Of a stretch of DNA of 64,000 nucleotides, positions 42,692 to 52,831 are shown piece by piece. Position numbers and translations under genes: made by a program. Source of the stretch: Alopecurus myosuroides (lineage: Eukaryota; Streptophyta; Magnoliopsida; Poales; Poaceae); the NCBI GenBank assembly GCA_028641055.1, contig CM054062.1:17293639-17357638 (forward strand), in the 5' to 3' direction. Position 1 is the stretch's first letter; the number at the start of each line of letters is the position of its first letter. The notes under the pieces were generated by a model. The model saw nothing but the letters and a program-made list of their open reading frames with translations. It ran no database searches and was not told the DNA's origin.

Positions 42692-43641
42692 CTAAGTATA
42701 GAAGGGACGTAACTGCTGAATGCTCCAGTGTCTTTTGGTCTCCCGTAGTTCATGATCTATCTTTCTCTTTCTTTTGCGATTCGGCCTTTCGGGATCATCT
42801 TCCGTGTCTCGAATATCTACAAGATAGTATGATCCATTTTTCATAGCTTTGCTGATGACGAATGGTCCTTCCCAAACTGGAGCCAATTTCTGCTTTCTTT
42901 GTTGTACCAATCTTAGCACTAGGTCACCTTCTTTAAAAGAACGATGCCCGATTTTCCGACTATGGTAACATCGTAAACCTTGCTGATAAATGGCGGATCT
43001 TTGAAGCACAAGTTCTCGTTCTTCCTCTAGGAGATCGATGGCATCATGTCGTGCGCTTTCGGCATCCGAGTCATCGAAAGCTGCACTCTTGGGCTATCAT
43101 GGATCATGTCTGTTGGAAGGACTGCTTCTGCGCCGTAAACTAGGAAAAACGGGGTTTGCCCTGTTGACCTATTTGGCGTCGTTCGAATACTCCAAAGCAC
43201 GGAAGGTAACTCTTCCACCCATGCTCCAGCTGCTCTATGAAGAGGAGATTCGAGTCTTGGGCGTATTCCTTGCAGGATTGAACTATTCATTCTTTCAACC
43301 TGACCATTGGATTGTGGGTGTGCCATAGATGCAAGATCTAGGCGTATTCCGGTTTGTCGGCAATATTTTGCCAACTCTCCAATAGAGAAATTTGTCCCAT
43401 TGTCGGTTATTATGCTGTGCGGAACGCCGTATCTCATGACTACGTCAATGATGAAATTTCTGGCTGTTACCCCGTCAAGATTTTTGATGGGTTTTGCCTC
43501 CACCCACTTGGTGTACTTATCTACTGCAACGAGTAGATGTGTAAGTCCGCCTCTTGCAGTTTTGAATGGTTCCATCATATATAGCCCCCAGACCGCAAAC
43601 GGCCATGTAATAAGGATAGTTTTGAGTGCTTGGGCTGGCAT
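42692..43641 (-). pseudogene. Tat-3 integrase core and C-terminus
   Basis: 43641-43027 carries the core: second Asp in IITDNGTNF and Glu in GQVERMN are present, but the first catalytic position reads WGLYMMEPF where Tat-1 has WGMDMVGPF, so Asp is replaced by Tyr. 43009-42692 is the C-terminal part (RCYHSRKIGHRSFKEGDLVL). A frame change separates the two. Inactive. Confidence 0.82.
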
Positions 43642-43716
43642 ATTCGTCTGCTTGGCGTAATATTGGCATCCAGCACATGTATTAACTATGTGTTCGCCAT
43701 CTGTCTTGGTTGTTAG

Positions 43717-44121
43717 TCAGAAAAATCTTGCACGAAATGCTTTCTTAACTATGCTTTTTGATTGAGCATGATGTCCGCAATCTCCGGCATGGATTTTCTG
43801 CATAATTTCTCGTCCTTCTTCCGGCGAAATACATCGCAGAAAAATTCCGGTAGTGCTGCGTTTATACAAGCAACCATTGATTACCGTGTATCCTTTGCAT
43901 CGACATTTTATTTGTCTTTGCAAGACCTCGTCTGCTCCGTCCGGGTACTTCTGATCTACTAAGAAGTTTAAATATGGAATTGTCCAATCCGGGTTAACGA
44001 GCAAGACTTCGATTGATTCGGAAACAAGAGGATAGTCGACATCTCCACCTTTTATGGATGGTTCGTGCAAATGCTGGACAAACACACCTGGTGGTAGGAT
44101 TTTCACTCTTTCCGAGCCCAT
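43717..44121 (-). pseudogene. Tat-3 integrase zinc region
   Basis: Contains GCLYKRSTTGIFLRC, EEGREIMQKIHAGDCGHHAQ and stops at FRARFF just before the CxxC part, so the H2C2 region is cut by a stop. Confidence 0.75.
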
Positions 44122-44178
44122 GCGGGCTAATGCATCCGCGTTCCAATTTTCTTCCCTTTTGACGTGAAGTACTTCAAA

Positions 44179-45228
44179 TCACAGGAAGCAAATTGCAAAC
44201 TCATCCACCGTTCTCCGATATTCGGCCATGATGGGACTTTTGGCGTCCCATGTTTGGTTGAGCTGATGTTGTACCAAATCAGAGTCACCATAGCATAAGA
44301 TGCGTTTGACACCTATTTCTTTTGCAATGTGCAATCCATGAAGCAAAGCCTCGTATTCTGCCACATTATTGCTGGCGTTGAAGTGTATTTGTAATACGTA
44401 CTCCATTGTATCTCCCTTGGGGGATTTTAGGACTACACCAACTCCAGCGCCCTCCTTCATCTTGGATCCATCAAAATGCATAACCCAGTATTCCGACTCC
44501 GGCATTGGTGTGTTTTCTATTGCCTCTGTCCAATCAGCAACGAAATCTGCCAACACCTGTGATTTTATTACCGTCCGAGGTTGGTACTTAATGTTGAACG
44601 CCGCTATCTCGACGCCCCATTTGGCTACTCGGCCTGTTGCGTCCGCATTGTTGATTATATCCCCTAGTGGTGCTTTACATACCACTTTTATGGAATGTCC
44701 TTGGAAGTAATGGTGGAGTTTTTGAGATGCGAAAAATACACCATATGCCAGTTTTTGATAGTGCGGGTATCTTTGCTTGGACTCGGAAAAAACTTCACTT
44801 ACATAATACACCGGATGTTGATCTGGTATGGTTTGTTCTTCTTTCCGTCTTTCCACAACTATTACCGCGCCGATAACCCTGTTTATTGCTGTGAGGTACA
44901 GTAACATGGGTTCTTCGTCTTTTGGTGATGCCAAAACCGGAGCTTGCATCAAGGTTTCTTTTAACAGAGTTAATGCTTTGTCCGCCTCTTCTGTCCATTC
45001 AAATTTGTCGGATTTCTTCAACAATTTGTATAATGGAAGAGCTTTGTCTCCTAGCCGGCTTATAAACCTGCTGACGGTAGCTGCAGAACCGTCAATCTTT
45101 GTACATCTTTTAAGCACGTAGGCCTTGAGATGTTTAGGATTGCTTTGATCTTTTTCGGGTTTACTTCTATTCCTCTGTGAGAAACGATGAAACCCAAGAG
45201 TTTTCCTGATGGAACCCTGAATACGCAC
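44179..45228 (-). pseudogene. Tat-3 Gypsy RNase H and second (archaeal-type) RNase H
   Basis: First RNase H: FEWTEEADKALTLLKETL, PVYYVSEVFSESKQRYPHYQ. Linker ADFVADWTEA. Second RNase H: YWVMHFDGSKMKEGAGVG, NNVAEYEALLHGL, GDSDLVQHQLNQTW. The frame ends EFAICFL at 44179, short of the usual end. The double RNase H confirms the Tat lineage. Confidence 0.82.
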
Positions 45229-45860
45229 TTTAATGGATTTAACTTTATTTTATAAGTGCGCAAATTTTCGAAATTTTCTCGCAGATCTTCAAGGAGCGTG
45301 TCTTTTTCCTTGGAAACGACGGCAATATCGTCCACATAAACGTGAACATTTTTGATAATCTGACTATGCAAACATCATTGCATGCAGCGCTGGTAGGTTG
45401 CACCTGCGTTCTTCAGGCCAAAAGGCATGGTTATGTAGTAGTATGTTCCATATGGAGTTATGAAGGAGGTTTTAATTTGGTCTTCTTCCTTCATGCGTAT
45501 TTGATGATACCCGGAATAAGCGTCCAAAAAGCATAAAAGCTCAGAGCCTGTAGTGGCATCTATTATTTGATCGATTCGCGGTAACGCGAACCTATCTTTT
45601 GGACACAATTTGTTCAAACCGGTGTAATCTATACACATCCTGAGAGCAGTACTATCTTTCTTCGGGACTAACACTGGGTTCGCGGACCATTCAGTGTGTA
45701 TAGCTTCCCGGATAAAATCAGCTGCCCATAGCCGGATAATTTCCTTGCCAATAGCCTTCCATCTTCTTCCGTCAAATCGACGGAGACCTTGTTTGACGGG
45801 TTTAGATCCTGGAATTACCTTGAGTTGGTGCTTAGCAAGTTCCCTGGGTACGCCTGGCAT
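45060..45860 (-). pseudogene. Tat-3 reverse transcriptase
   Basis: 45860-45375 holds LRMCIDYTGLNKLCPKD, FLDAYSGYHQI, MPFGLKNAGATYQRCMQ. 45371-45060 holds the catalytic NVHVYVDDIAVV and GKLLGFIVSHRG. A stop between them (MQ then MHS) and a frame change after 45120 break the domain. Confidence 0.85.
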
Positions 45861-45923
45861 GTCCGCTGGACATCATGCAAAAATGTCCCAATTCTCACGG
45901 AGGAACTTGATGAGCTCGCTTTC

Positions 45924-47513
45924 CTATTTTTCGGTCATGCTAGTTCCCACTACGACAAACTTTGTCGGATCTTTGGGATCTAGGATAACCTGTCTTGTGT
46001 TCTCGGAAGATTTGAAGCTGTCTGCTGGCTTCCGGGTTTCTTTCCCTGCCGGCATTTCTGTCGGCGATACTTCTTTTGCCAGCTCCTTTAATTCCTCCTT
46101 TGCTATCACTTTTTCTGCACGAAGGGCGTTTTCCATTTCTAGCTCGTTTGCCAGTTTGAAGTCTCCACTTATCGTGATTACTCCTCCTTTTGGCCCCGGC
46201 ATCTTCAGCTTATTATAGATATAACATGATCTTGCCATGAACTTGGCGAAAGCTGGACGTCTGAGTATTGCGTGATACACACTTTCAAACGGCACAACCT
46301 CGAAGGATATTTTTTCCTGCCGGAAATGTTCTTTCTCTTCAAAGGTTACTTCTAGGGAAATTTCTCCTAGGGATCGTGCTTGCCTGCCAGGGACGATGCC
46401 GTGAAAGCGTATGTTACTATGATTGAGCTGGGTCTCGGAGATTCGCAGATGCTTCAGTGTATCCAGGTACATTATGTTAATGCTGGATCCTCTATCCATC
46501 AGAACTCTTTTTAGCCTAGTGTTTTGAACAATAGGGCTTACAACTAGAGCTTGTGTGCCGGGTTCTGGGATATTTCCGGGATGATCAGACTGATCCCAGG
46601 TAATTGGTGTATTAGAGTACTTCAAGAATTTCGGGGTTGGTGGAACAACCGCGTTTATTTCTCGAAGGGTTCTCTTTGCCACCTTTGCTGACGGAGTTGC
46701 CAGGAAAGTTACGTTGCATTCTCCTTCAACTCTCGAAAACTTAGGCTCGCCTTTCCGCAGTTTTTCCTGTATTTTTTTGTCAGTAACCGATTCATTGTGT
46801 TCTTTTTCAGCTTCTGGTTTTTTCTTGGAAAATTTCCTCTTAGGATTTTTTCCTTTGCTTCCGGATCCTGCACTGCCTTTCATATGCTTGTTAAGCCGAC
46901 ATTGTGCGTTCGTATGGGTGGGTTTCCCAAATTGCGAATGGTGGACACAATTTTCTGACTTTATTCTTTCCCACTCTTTTTTGGTGTAGTTGATCGGTTC
47001 TGTGCTTCGTTCTTTCCATTTGCTCCCATTTTCTCTTCCAAAGGCTATGTTAACTTCTTTGGGTTTTTGCTTTGTTTCTGAAGCTGCTTTTTTCTCAGGA
47101 CGAGGATTCTTTTTGGCTTCAATCAAAGTATTGATATTGCCACCTCTCGCTCTGATGTCATCTTCGGCCGCTGCGTGCTCATTTGCGGTTGTAAGCATAG
47201 ATCCGAGATCTTTGTGCTTTTTGGAACCGATCATGAACGGTACGAGTCCGAGTTTTAAGCCATTGACGAAAGCATGCATTGCTTGTACGTCAGTTACTCC
47301 AGAACAGCTGTTTTTCATTGCAGTCCACCTTGAGATAAAGTCCACGTATGGTTCATGTTCAAACTGGGTGCAGCGATTTAACTGGTTGATGCTGTTGGGT
47401 CGTTTGTACGTTCCCCGAAAATGCTCAGTGAATACTCTAGCCATATCATCCCAGCTATCGACAGTTCTTGACGGAAGCCTGTTGATTCGATCTCTGGCTC
47501 CGTCCAGTAACAT
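45924..47513 (-). CDS. Tat-3 gag C-terminal part and protease, 529-codon open frame
   Basis: From an ATG at 47513. N-terminal gag-type sequence (WDDMARVFTEHFRGTYKRPN, NQLNRCTQFEHEPYVDFISR, VPFMIGSKKH), then a Cys/His cluster (CVHHSQFGKPTHTNAQC) in place of a classical zinc knuckle, a Lys-rich stretch, and the protease region LKRVLMDRGSSINIMY, where the Gly after the catalytic Asp is Arg (Tat-1: MDGGSS). It ends at 45924, just before the reverse transcriptase. It is the longest intact frame of this element. Confidence 0.75.
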   Translation of the reverse strand: MLLDGARDRINRLPSRTVDSWDDMARVFTEHFRGTYKRPNSINQLNRCTQFEHEPYVDFISRWTAMKNSCSGVTDVQAMHAFVNGLKLGLVPFMIGSKKHKDLGSMLTTANEHAAAEDDIRARGGNINTLIEAKKNPRPEKKAASETKQKPKEVNIAFGRENGSKWKERSTEPINYTKKEWERIKSENCVHHSQFGKPTHTNAQCRLNKHMKGSAGSGSKGKNPKRKFSKKKPEAEKEHNESVTDKKIQEKLRKGEPKFSRVEGECNVTFLATPSAKVAKRTLREINAVVPPTPKFLKYSNTPITWDQSDHPGNIPEPGTQALVVSPIVQNTRLKRVLMDRGSSINIMYLDTLKHLRISETQLNHSNIRFHGIVPGRQARSLGEISLEVTFEEKEHFRQEKISFEVVPFESVYHAILRRPAFAKFMARSCYIYNKLKMPGPKGGVITISGDFKLANELEMENALRAEKVIAKEELKELAKEVSPTEMPAGKETRKPADSFKSSENTRQVILDPKDPTKFVVVGTSMTEK

Positions 47514-47585
47514 TAGGGGGAGGAATTTTCCAGCCTCTAGACATGTCCCATTGTTAATCTGGACGGATGTGTAATAGTCTGAGAG

Positions 47586-49569
47586 TCAGGTATCCGGGTT
47601 TGTATTGCCGGTGTATTTTTGATATGTTGGACCAACTTTGGCGAAGCCAAGATGCAGAGTTATTCTTCGGATCCTATCTGTGAAACACTTGGGTCTGAAG
47701 TATAGATCATCTCTTTCCGCTCTATCAATGTGTGCGGAGTATCTCCCGGCTGAATGGATAGAAGGGGATCTGCTCCTTTCTTTTCCATTGTTGCGCAAAC
47801 GCGCTCTTCCATGGTTATCTTTATTTCCTCCGTTATCATGCCCTTTGGGATAAGGTGGAGTTCTGCTCCTATGTCTTTCCTTATTCCTAGGAGGTGTACG
47901 GGATCTCTCACGCCTGTGAGGAATGTCGTATCTTCCGGCTTTTTTAGCGGGGCGTCTAGGAGGCGGCATAGCTTTGCCGTCTTTCCGGTTTTGTTCTTCC
48001 CGATCTTGGGGATTAATTCCATCTTTCGGCAGATGGGATCCGGTTCTGGACGCCGCATCCTTGTTATCAGCTTTTTTCTTGTCCTTTCTCGGATCTTCTT
48101 TCTTTTCTTTCGAATTGTTTGATCTCCAGGTTCTTCAGGTCCAGGTGCTCTAGCGGCGCATGTAGCTGTTTTACACAGGGCTGAGTCGTCGTGCAACTTC
48201 CCTGATCTTTCTTGCCCTCGATGTTGTTGTTGCAATGCTTTTCCTAAGAAAGCATACACCCCTTGAAGTTTTTCGCCATTGGAGTACAGATCGTTGTTGA
48301 GGATGGCGAACGTGGTTTCCGCGTTTTCTGCTGCGGTTTTGTATATAGGTTCGCCCCTAGCATCTTTGCCGTTTACTTGCTTTTGCCAGGCCGGGTTTTG
48401 GAACCGTTCCTTTGGCGGAAGTACTTCCGGTCTTGCGATTCCGGGTAACTGTGTAGGTTTAATGCCAGATCTATTCCTTCTCTCATACTCCTTGATTTCT
48501 TCCTGCTTTAACTTAATGTCAGCTTGGTTTTTTTTGGCGATGTTCTCGAGTTCGGAATAGATGTTGCTGTTGCCTTTGGAGAGCTTGTCTCCTAGCTTCC
48601 AGCACTTCAGGGGGTTCATGGGGTCCCACTGGTGTTTGAAGTAGATCCTGTTCGTCCTGTCCTGACATTGGCGGAACAGAGATTTCCTTTGTTTTCTTCG
48701 CCGCAGATTTAACTCCACTTCCTCCTCCTGCTTCCAGGTTTTCGTTGGCTAGATCAGCCGATTTTTTTCTTCTGGAGCTTGTACTGGAATTTTTTGGAAG
48801 ATTTGTGTTTTTTCTTGGAAGAGGGAGGTTTTTTTCCAGGTTCCTCCTCTGTCCATTCCTTGACATCCGGGTCTGTTGGACTGACTTCCCCATCCTCTCT
48901 TTCCTCATCTGGCGGAGGTGTTCTAGGGCTTTCCTGACTTTCGGCATCTGTGTTTTCAGCCGGTTTTGCCATTAGTACTTCGTGGAATCCCTCTTGAAAA
49001 GATTTGACCTTTCTCTCGAAAGCATCTACATCTTCGTCTTGGGTATCGAACTGATCCAATCCGGTTTCCGACTCTAATCTCGCCTCGATGGCGGCTAGCA
49101 CAGAGTCGGCTTCCGAGTTTGTCGTCATGTTGACGGATGTCGGGTCTTCCACCTCTGTTGTGGGATTGTTGTTTTCTGCCTCTTCCATGGGATTTTTCTC
49201 GTCCGTGTCTTCGGCGATCTCAGATTGCACCATACCGATAAACTGCGAATCAGCAGAATATCGACGATCCGAGAAAAATCCGGCGTCATAGTCTTCTTCG
49301 ACTGGGTATAGGGCGGGTGGGATAAATTTTCTTCCACCACAGAATCTCATTGCTTCTGCAGTTAATTCGATAAAGATGTTTGGAGATCCAATCGGTAAAA
49401 CGCAGGCACTTACCAGATGATTCCGTGCTGGCTTGTACGATCCGTTGTCGAGGAAGCGCCCGACGTCGTTGTTGAACTCCAGACTCCCGACAGTTATGGT
49501 ACTGCAAATTCCGCCGAGTATCCCCGATCGAAACATAACGCCTGACGTCGCTGGCCACGGTGGTGCCAT
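47586..49569 (-). pseudogene. Tat-3 gag N-terminal region, several frames
   Basis: 49569-48754 starts at an ATG formed where the LTR meets the primer-binding site (MAPPWPATSGVMFRSG), continues through acidic sequence (DEERDG-type) and Lys-rich KKPPSSKKKHKSSKK. 48947-47586 continues in other frames with Arg/Lys-rich segments (RRPAKKAGRYDIPHRRERSR). The break points look like frameshifts; function as capsid protein is inferred from position only. Confidence 0.55.
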
Positions 49570-50071
49570 GAGACTACTGATAGAGATTGTGGGGGACGTG
49601 ATCGTATGACGAACAATGACACCAGAGTTTTACCCAGGTTCGGTACGTCGCAACTAGGCGGCGTTACTACTCCTGCAATCTCACTAAATCAGGGCTGAAG
49701 CCTGAAGTATACAAAGTACAATGTGAGTTGGGTTTAGATACTCGACAAGGATCAACCTCTCGGCGAGTTAGCTTCTATCTTATTATTTATATCTTTCTTA
49801 TCTCCCATCCGGATTTATATAATAGCCGGATTAGGGCTTACAGAATAGGAAACCTAGAAGACTACGGTATGTGCTAACTTGGTAGACAAGGAATCCGTCT
49901 TCTACTCCAAGCCGTACCACATGGGCCGTGGTCCGGGTTCTTCTAGAATCCGGCTTCTGTGCATCAGCTTACTGGGCCGCCTAATGGACCGTAGCCCATT
50001 ACCATTCAGGCCACCCTGGTAATCCGGCACTTTAGGACACCATCTGATATACCCCTAATTGGTATATATCC
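49569..50071 (-). repeat. Tat-3 5' LTR
   Basis: 503 bp, same ends as the copy at 38149. A minus-strand TATATAAA motif is at about 49814-49821. On the minus strand it is followed by TGGCACCACCGTGGCC (49568 downward), the presumed primer-binding site. Confidence 0.85.
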
Positions 50072-50072
50072 A

Positions 50073-50300
50073 ACAATTTTCATATGTATTTTATAAGGAT
50101 CTAATTCAGCAGACAATGGGTTACCTACTATCCTAGTAGTAACGGTAGAAGTACCCCTAAATAGAAAACCAAAGGTATTCTCCATAATGAAATAAAACGG
50201 TAGACAGAAATAAAAACATCACTCAGAGTAAAAGTTTCTCTTACCAATTCCACTTACCAATAGCGCTTCACTCCCTGGAAATGATGCCAGAAAATAGTCT
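50073..50300 (-). other. Ath-1 leader with primer-binding site
   Basis: On the minus strand the LTR end is followed after about 12 nt by TGGCATCATTTCCAGGGAG (50289-50271), a decayed form of TGGCGCCGTTGCCAGGG. The rest is untranslated leader leading to gag, now interrupted by Tat-3. Confidence 0.65.
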
Positions 50301-51089
50301 TGATGACCCACAAATATAGGGGGTGTATCGTAGTACTTTCGATAAATAAGAGTGTCGAACCCAACGAGGAGCAGAAGGTGTTGACAAGCAGGTTGGATAG
50401 AGGATTCACTGTAACACTAGCAAACGGGTTTTTTGGAGGTTTTTGATATAGCAGATAAATAAAGTGCAGTAAATAATATTGCAGTGAGTGGCCCAATCCT
50501 TTTTAGAGCAAAGGACAAGTCGGTTGTTCTACTTATGAATATCAAACGTTCTCGAGGACACATGGGAATTTCGTCAAGTGCTTTCGCTTTATTACGGTTG
50601 ATTAATATCAATTGGTTCGTGAAGTGTTGTTTGGGTGAACCTATGCTAATGAACCGCCCAACTAGGACTAATACATACTTGTGATTATACCCCTCGTAAG
50701 CATCTGCAAATACAAGAAAGCAATTAAGATAAATCTAACCACAACCTTAAAACTCTGGGATTCTACGCTCCCTCGTGCATTGGTTTCCTAACGGGGGTTT
50801 AGGTTTCTGTCACTCCGACAACCCCACAATTAGTATCTTCGAAATACACAATGCATCCTCTTAGACCCATAAAGGTGAAGTATCATGTAGTCGATGTTCA
50901 CATGACACCATTAGAAGAATAGCACCATAACTTAAATACCAAACCACGAGATATTACTTCAACATAACTTCACTACTAACATCATGACTTCTCCCATGTC
51001 CTCAAGAACTAAATGAACTACTCACAAGACATCATATGGATCATAGTCAGAGGTGATATAATGGATAATAACAATCTGGTCATAAAGTG
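50301..51089 (-). repeat. Ath-1 5' LTR, truncated
   Basis: Begins TGATGACCCACAAAT and follows 29590-30380 closely up to GGTCATAAAGTG. There it stops and joins TTGGTGCTGGCAG at about 51090. The missing part corresponds to about 30390-31092 of the 3' LTR. Confidence 0.8.
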
Positions 51090-51243
51090 TTGGTGCTGGC
51101 AGAGTTGACGAGGGAGTGGTTGCTTCTTGTTGGCTTTGAATCCCTGGCAACGGCGCCAGAAATTCTTGTTGCTGGCAGAGTTGACAAGGGAGTGGTTGCT
51201 TCTTGATGGCTTTGAATCCTCGGCAACGGCGCCAGAAATTCTT
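51090..51243 (-). repeat. Duplicated Athila-type leader unit with two primer-binding sites
   Basis: A 76-bp unit repeats at 51095 and 51171, each containing the complement of TGGCGCCGTTGCC (51143-51158 and 51219-51234). The second copy adjoins the LTR end at 51244 with AAGAATTTC between. Confidence 0.85.
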
Positions 51244-52831
51244 TGATGCAAATGTTGATGGTGCGTTGGGAACCCCAAGAGGAGGGTGTGATGAGTGCAG
51301 CGGTAAGAATTTCCCTCGGTTAAGAACCAAGGTTATCAATCTAGTAGGAGAAAGAGTATCTTCGGAAGGTTGATGCCACTGACGATGGTGATGGCGCCTC
51401 ACCAGTGTCAGCAACAATACGAAACCTGCACACAACACAACCAAAATACTTTGTCCCAATGGTACAGTGAGGTTTTCAATCTCACCGGTCTTGCTGAAAA
51501 CAAAGATTAGACGTATAGTGTGGAAACTAGTGTATGCTTGCAGTAAATAAAGAAAGCAGGGAATTGTAGTGGTTTTTTTAACAGTGTAGGAAAATGGACC
51601 GGGGTTCATAGGTTCACTACTGGTGTCTCTCCATAAAAGATAGCATGCTGGGTGAACAAATTACAGCTAGGCAATTGACAAATAGAGGTTGCACCGTAGT
51701 GCACATTCATGACATGATGACTACTATGATATTTAGTGTGGGCATTACAAGAATATACATAGACCGTAATCCAACTACATCTATGACTAATAATCCACCC
51801 TCAGGTTATCATCCGAACCCCCTTAGGTATTAAGTTGCAAGCAACATATAATCACATTAAGCAATGTGTGTAATGTAAGAAATGATTGTGCACGTGGGCA
51901 CTCACACCGTTGTTCTCTCCCTAGTGGCAACAACACATCCTCCCCTGTCATGTTTCCGTCACTCGAGCACAGGTGAAAAGGAGGCATGAACCCAACTATC
52001 GAGCATAAATACTCCCTCTTGGAGTCACTAGCAAGTACTTGGCCAGAGCAATCACTAGCAACGGAAATCATGCAAGATCACAAATAACATATGCAATAAA
52101 GACTGTAATCAACTTGGCATGAGTTCAATATTCATCGGATCCCAGCAAACACATCACATAGAATTACATAAGAACAATCTCGATAATGTTAGGCAGCTCA
52201 CGAGATCTAAACATTGAGGCATAGGAGGAGAAGACAACCATCTAGCTACTGCTATGGACCCGTAGTCCAAGGATGAACTACTCACGCATCACTCCGGAGG
52301 CAAGCATGGTGATGAAGAGGCCTCCGGTGATCATCTCCTCTCCGACAGGGTGCCGGGAGACAGCTTCAGAACCCCCCTGGTCTAGGGTTGACGACGACGG
52401 CGGCTATGGAACTTTTCGGGGATTTTTGATCAGGTGCCTAGGGTTTTTCTTCGGAGGGGAATAAATAGGCGAAAGCGCAAAGGCGATGGATCCCTGGGGG
52501 CCCCACACCATCCCCCGACGCGGCCAAGGGGGGGCGCCACCCTATGGCGTGGGGCCCCGGAGGCCCCCCTCCGGGTCTCTTCGGGACTCCGTGGAACCTT
52601 CAGACATTCTAAGACTTCTGGGCTTCGAATTTTCCAATTCCGAGAATATTTCCAGAACAACTTTTCTGAAACTAAAAACTGCAGAAAACAGGGAACTGGC
52701 TCTATGGCATCTTGTCAATAGGTTAGTCCGGAAAATCGATAAAAATGACATAAAGAAGGGAGAAACATGTAGCAATTGGCATAATATCATCAGGGAACAT
52801 CAGAAATTATAGATACGTTGAAGACGTATCA
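51244..52831 (-). repeat. Athila-type LTR, complete, with internal sequence on both sides
   Basis: 1588 bp, TGATGCAAATGTTGATGG at 51244 to GACGTATCA at 52831. On the minus strand its 3' edge is followed by a primer-binding-site leader, while its 5' edge (52832 upward) adjoins internal Athila-type sequence. The copy at 1-1446 is the same family. Confidence 0.82.

Larger units (their letters stand above)
38149..50072 (-). mobile_element. Tat-3: Tat-lineage Gypsy element nested in Ath-1
   Basis: Two 503-bp LTRs (38149-38651 and 49569-50071) enclose, on the minus strand, gag, protease, reverse transcriptase, two RNase H domains and integrase (49569-42692), and on the plus strand a decayed antisense gene (39140-42068). 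The LTRs differ at about 16 positions, roughly 1.2 million years at 1.3e-8. I find no matching target duplication at the two outer ends. Confidence 0.85.
29590..51089 (-). mobile_element. Ath-1: Athila-lineage Gypsy element, split by Tat-3, 5' LTR truncated
   Basis: Minus-strand order: truncated 5' LTR (51089-50301), primer-binding site and leader (50300-50073), [Tat-3], gag (38149-37365), protease, reverse transcriptase, RNase H, integrase (to 33516), small extra ORF (33176-32829), 3' non-coding region, 3' LTR (31092-29590). FLDGYSGFSQI and VFMDDFSVYG are typical of Athila reverse transcriptase. The coding region is broken into several frames, so the element is dead. The extra ORF sits where Athila elements often carry an additional gene. 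Confidence 0.82.
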
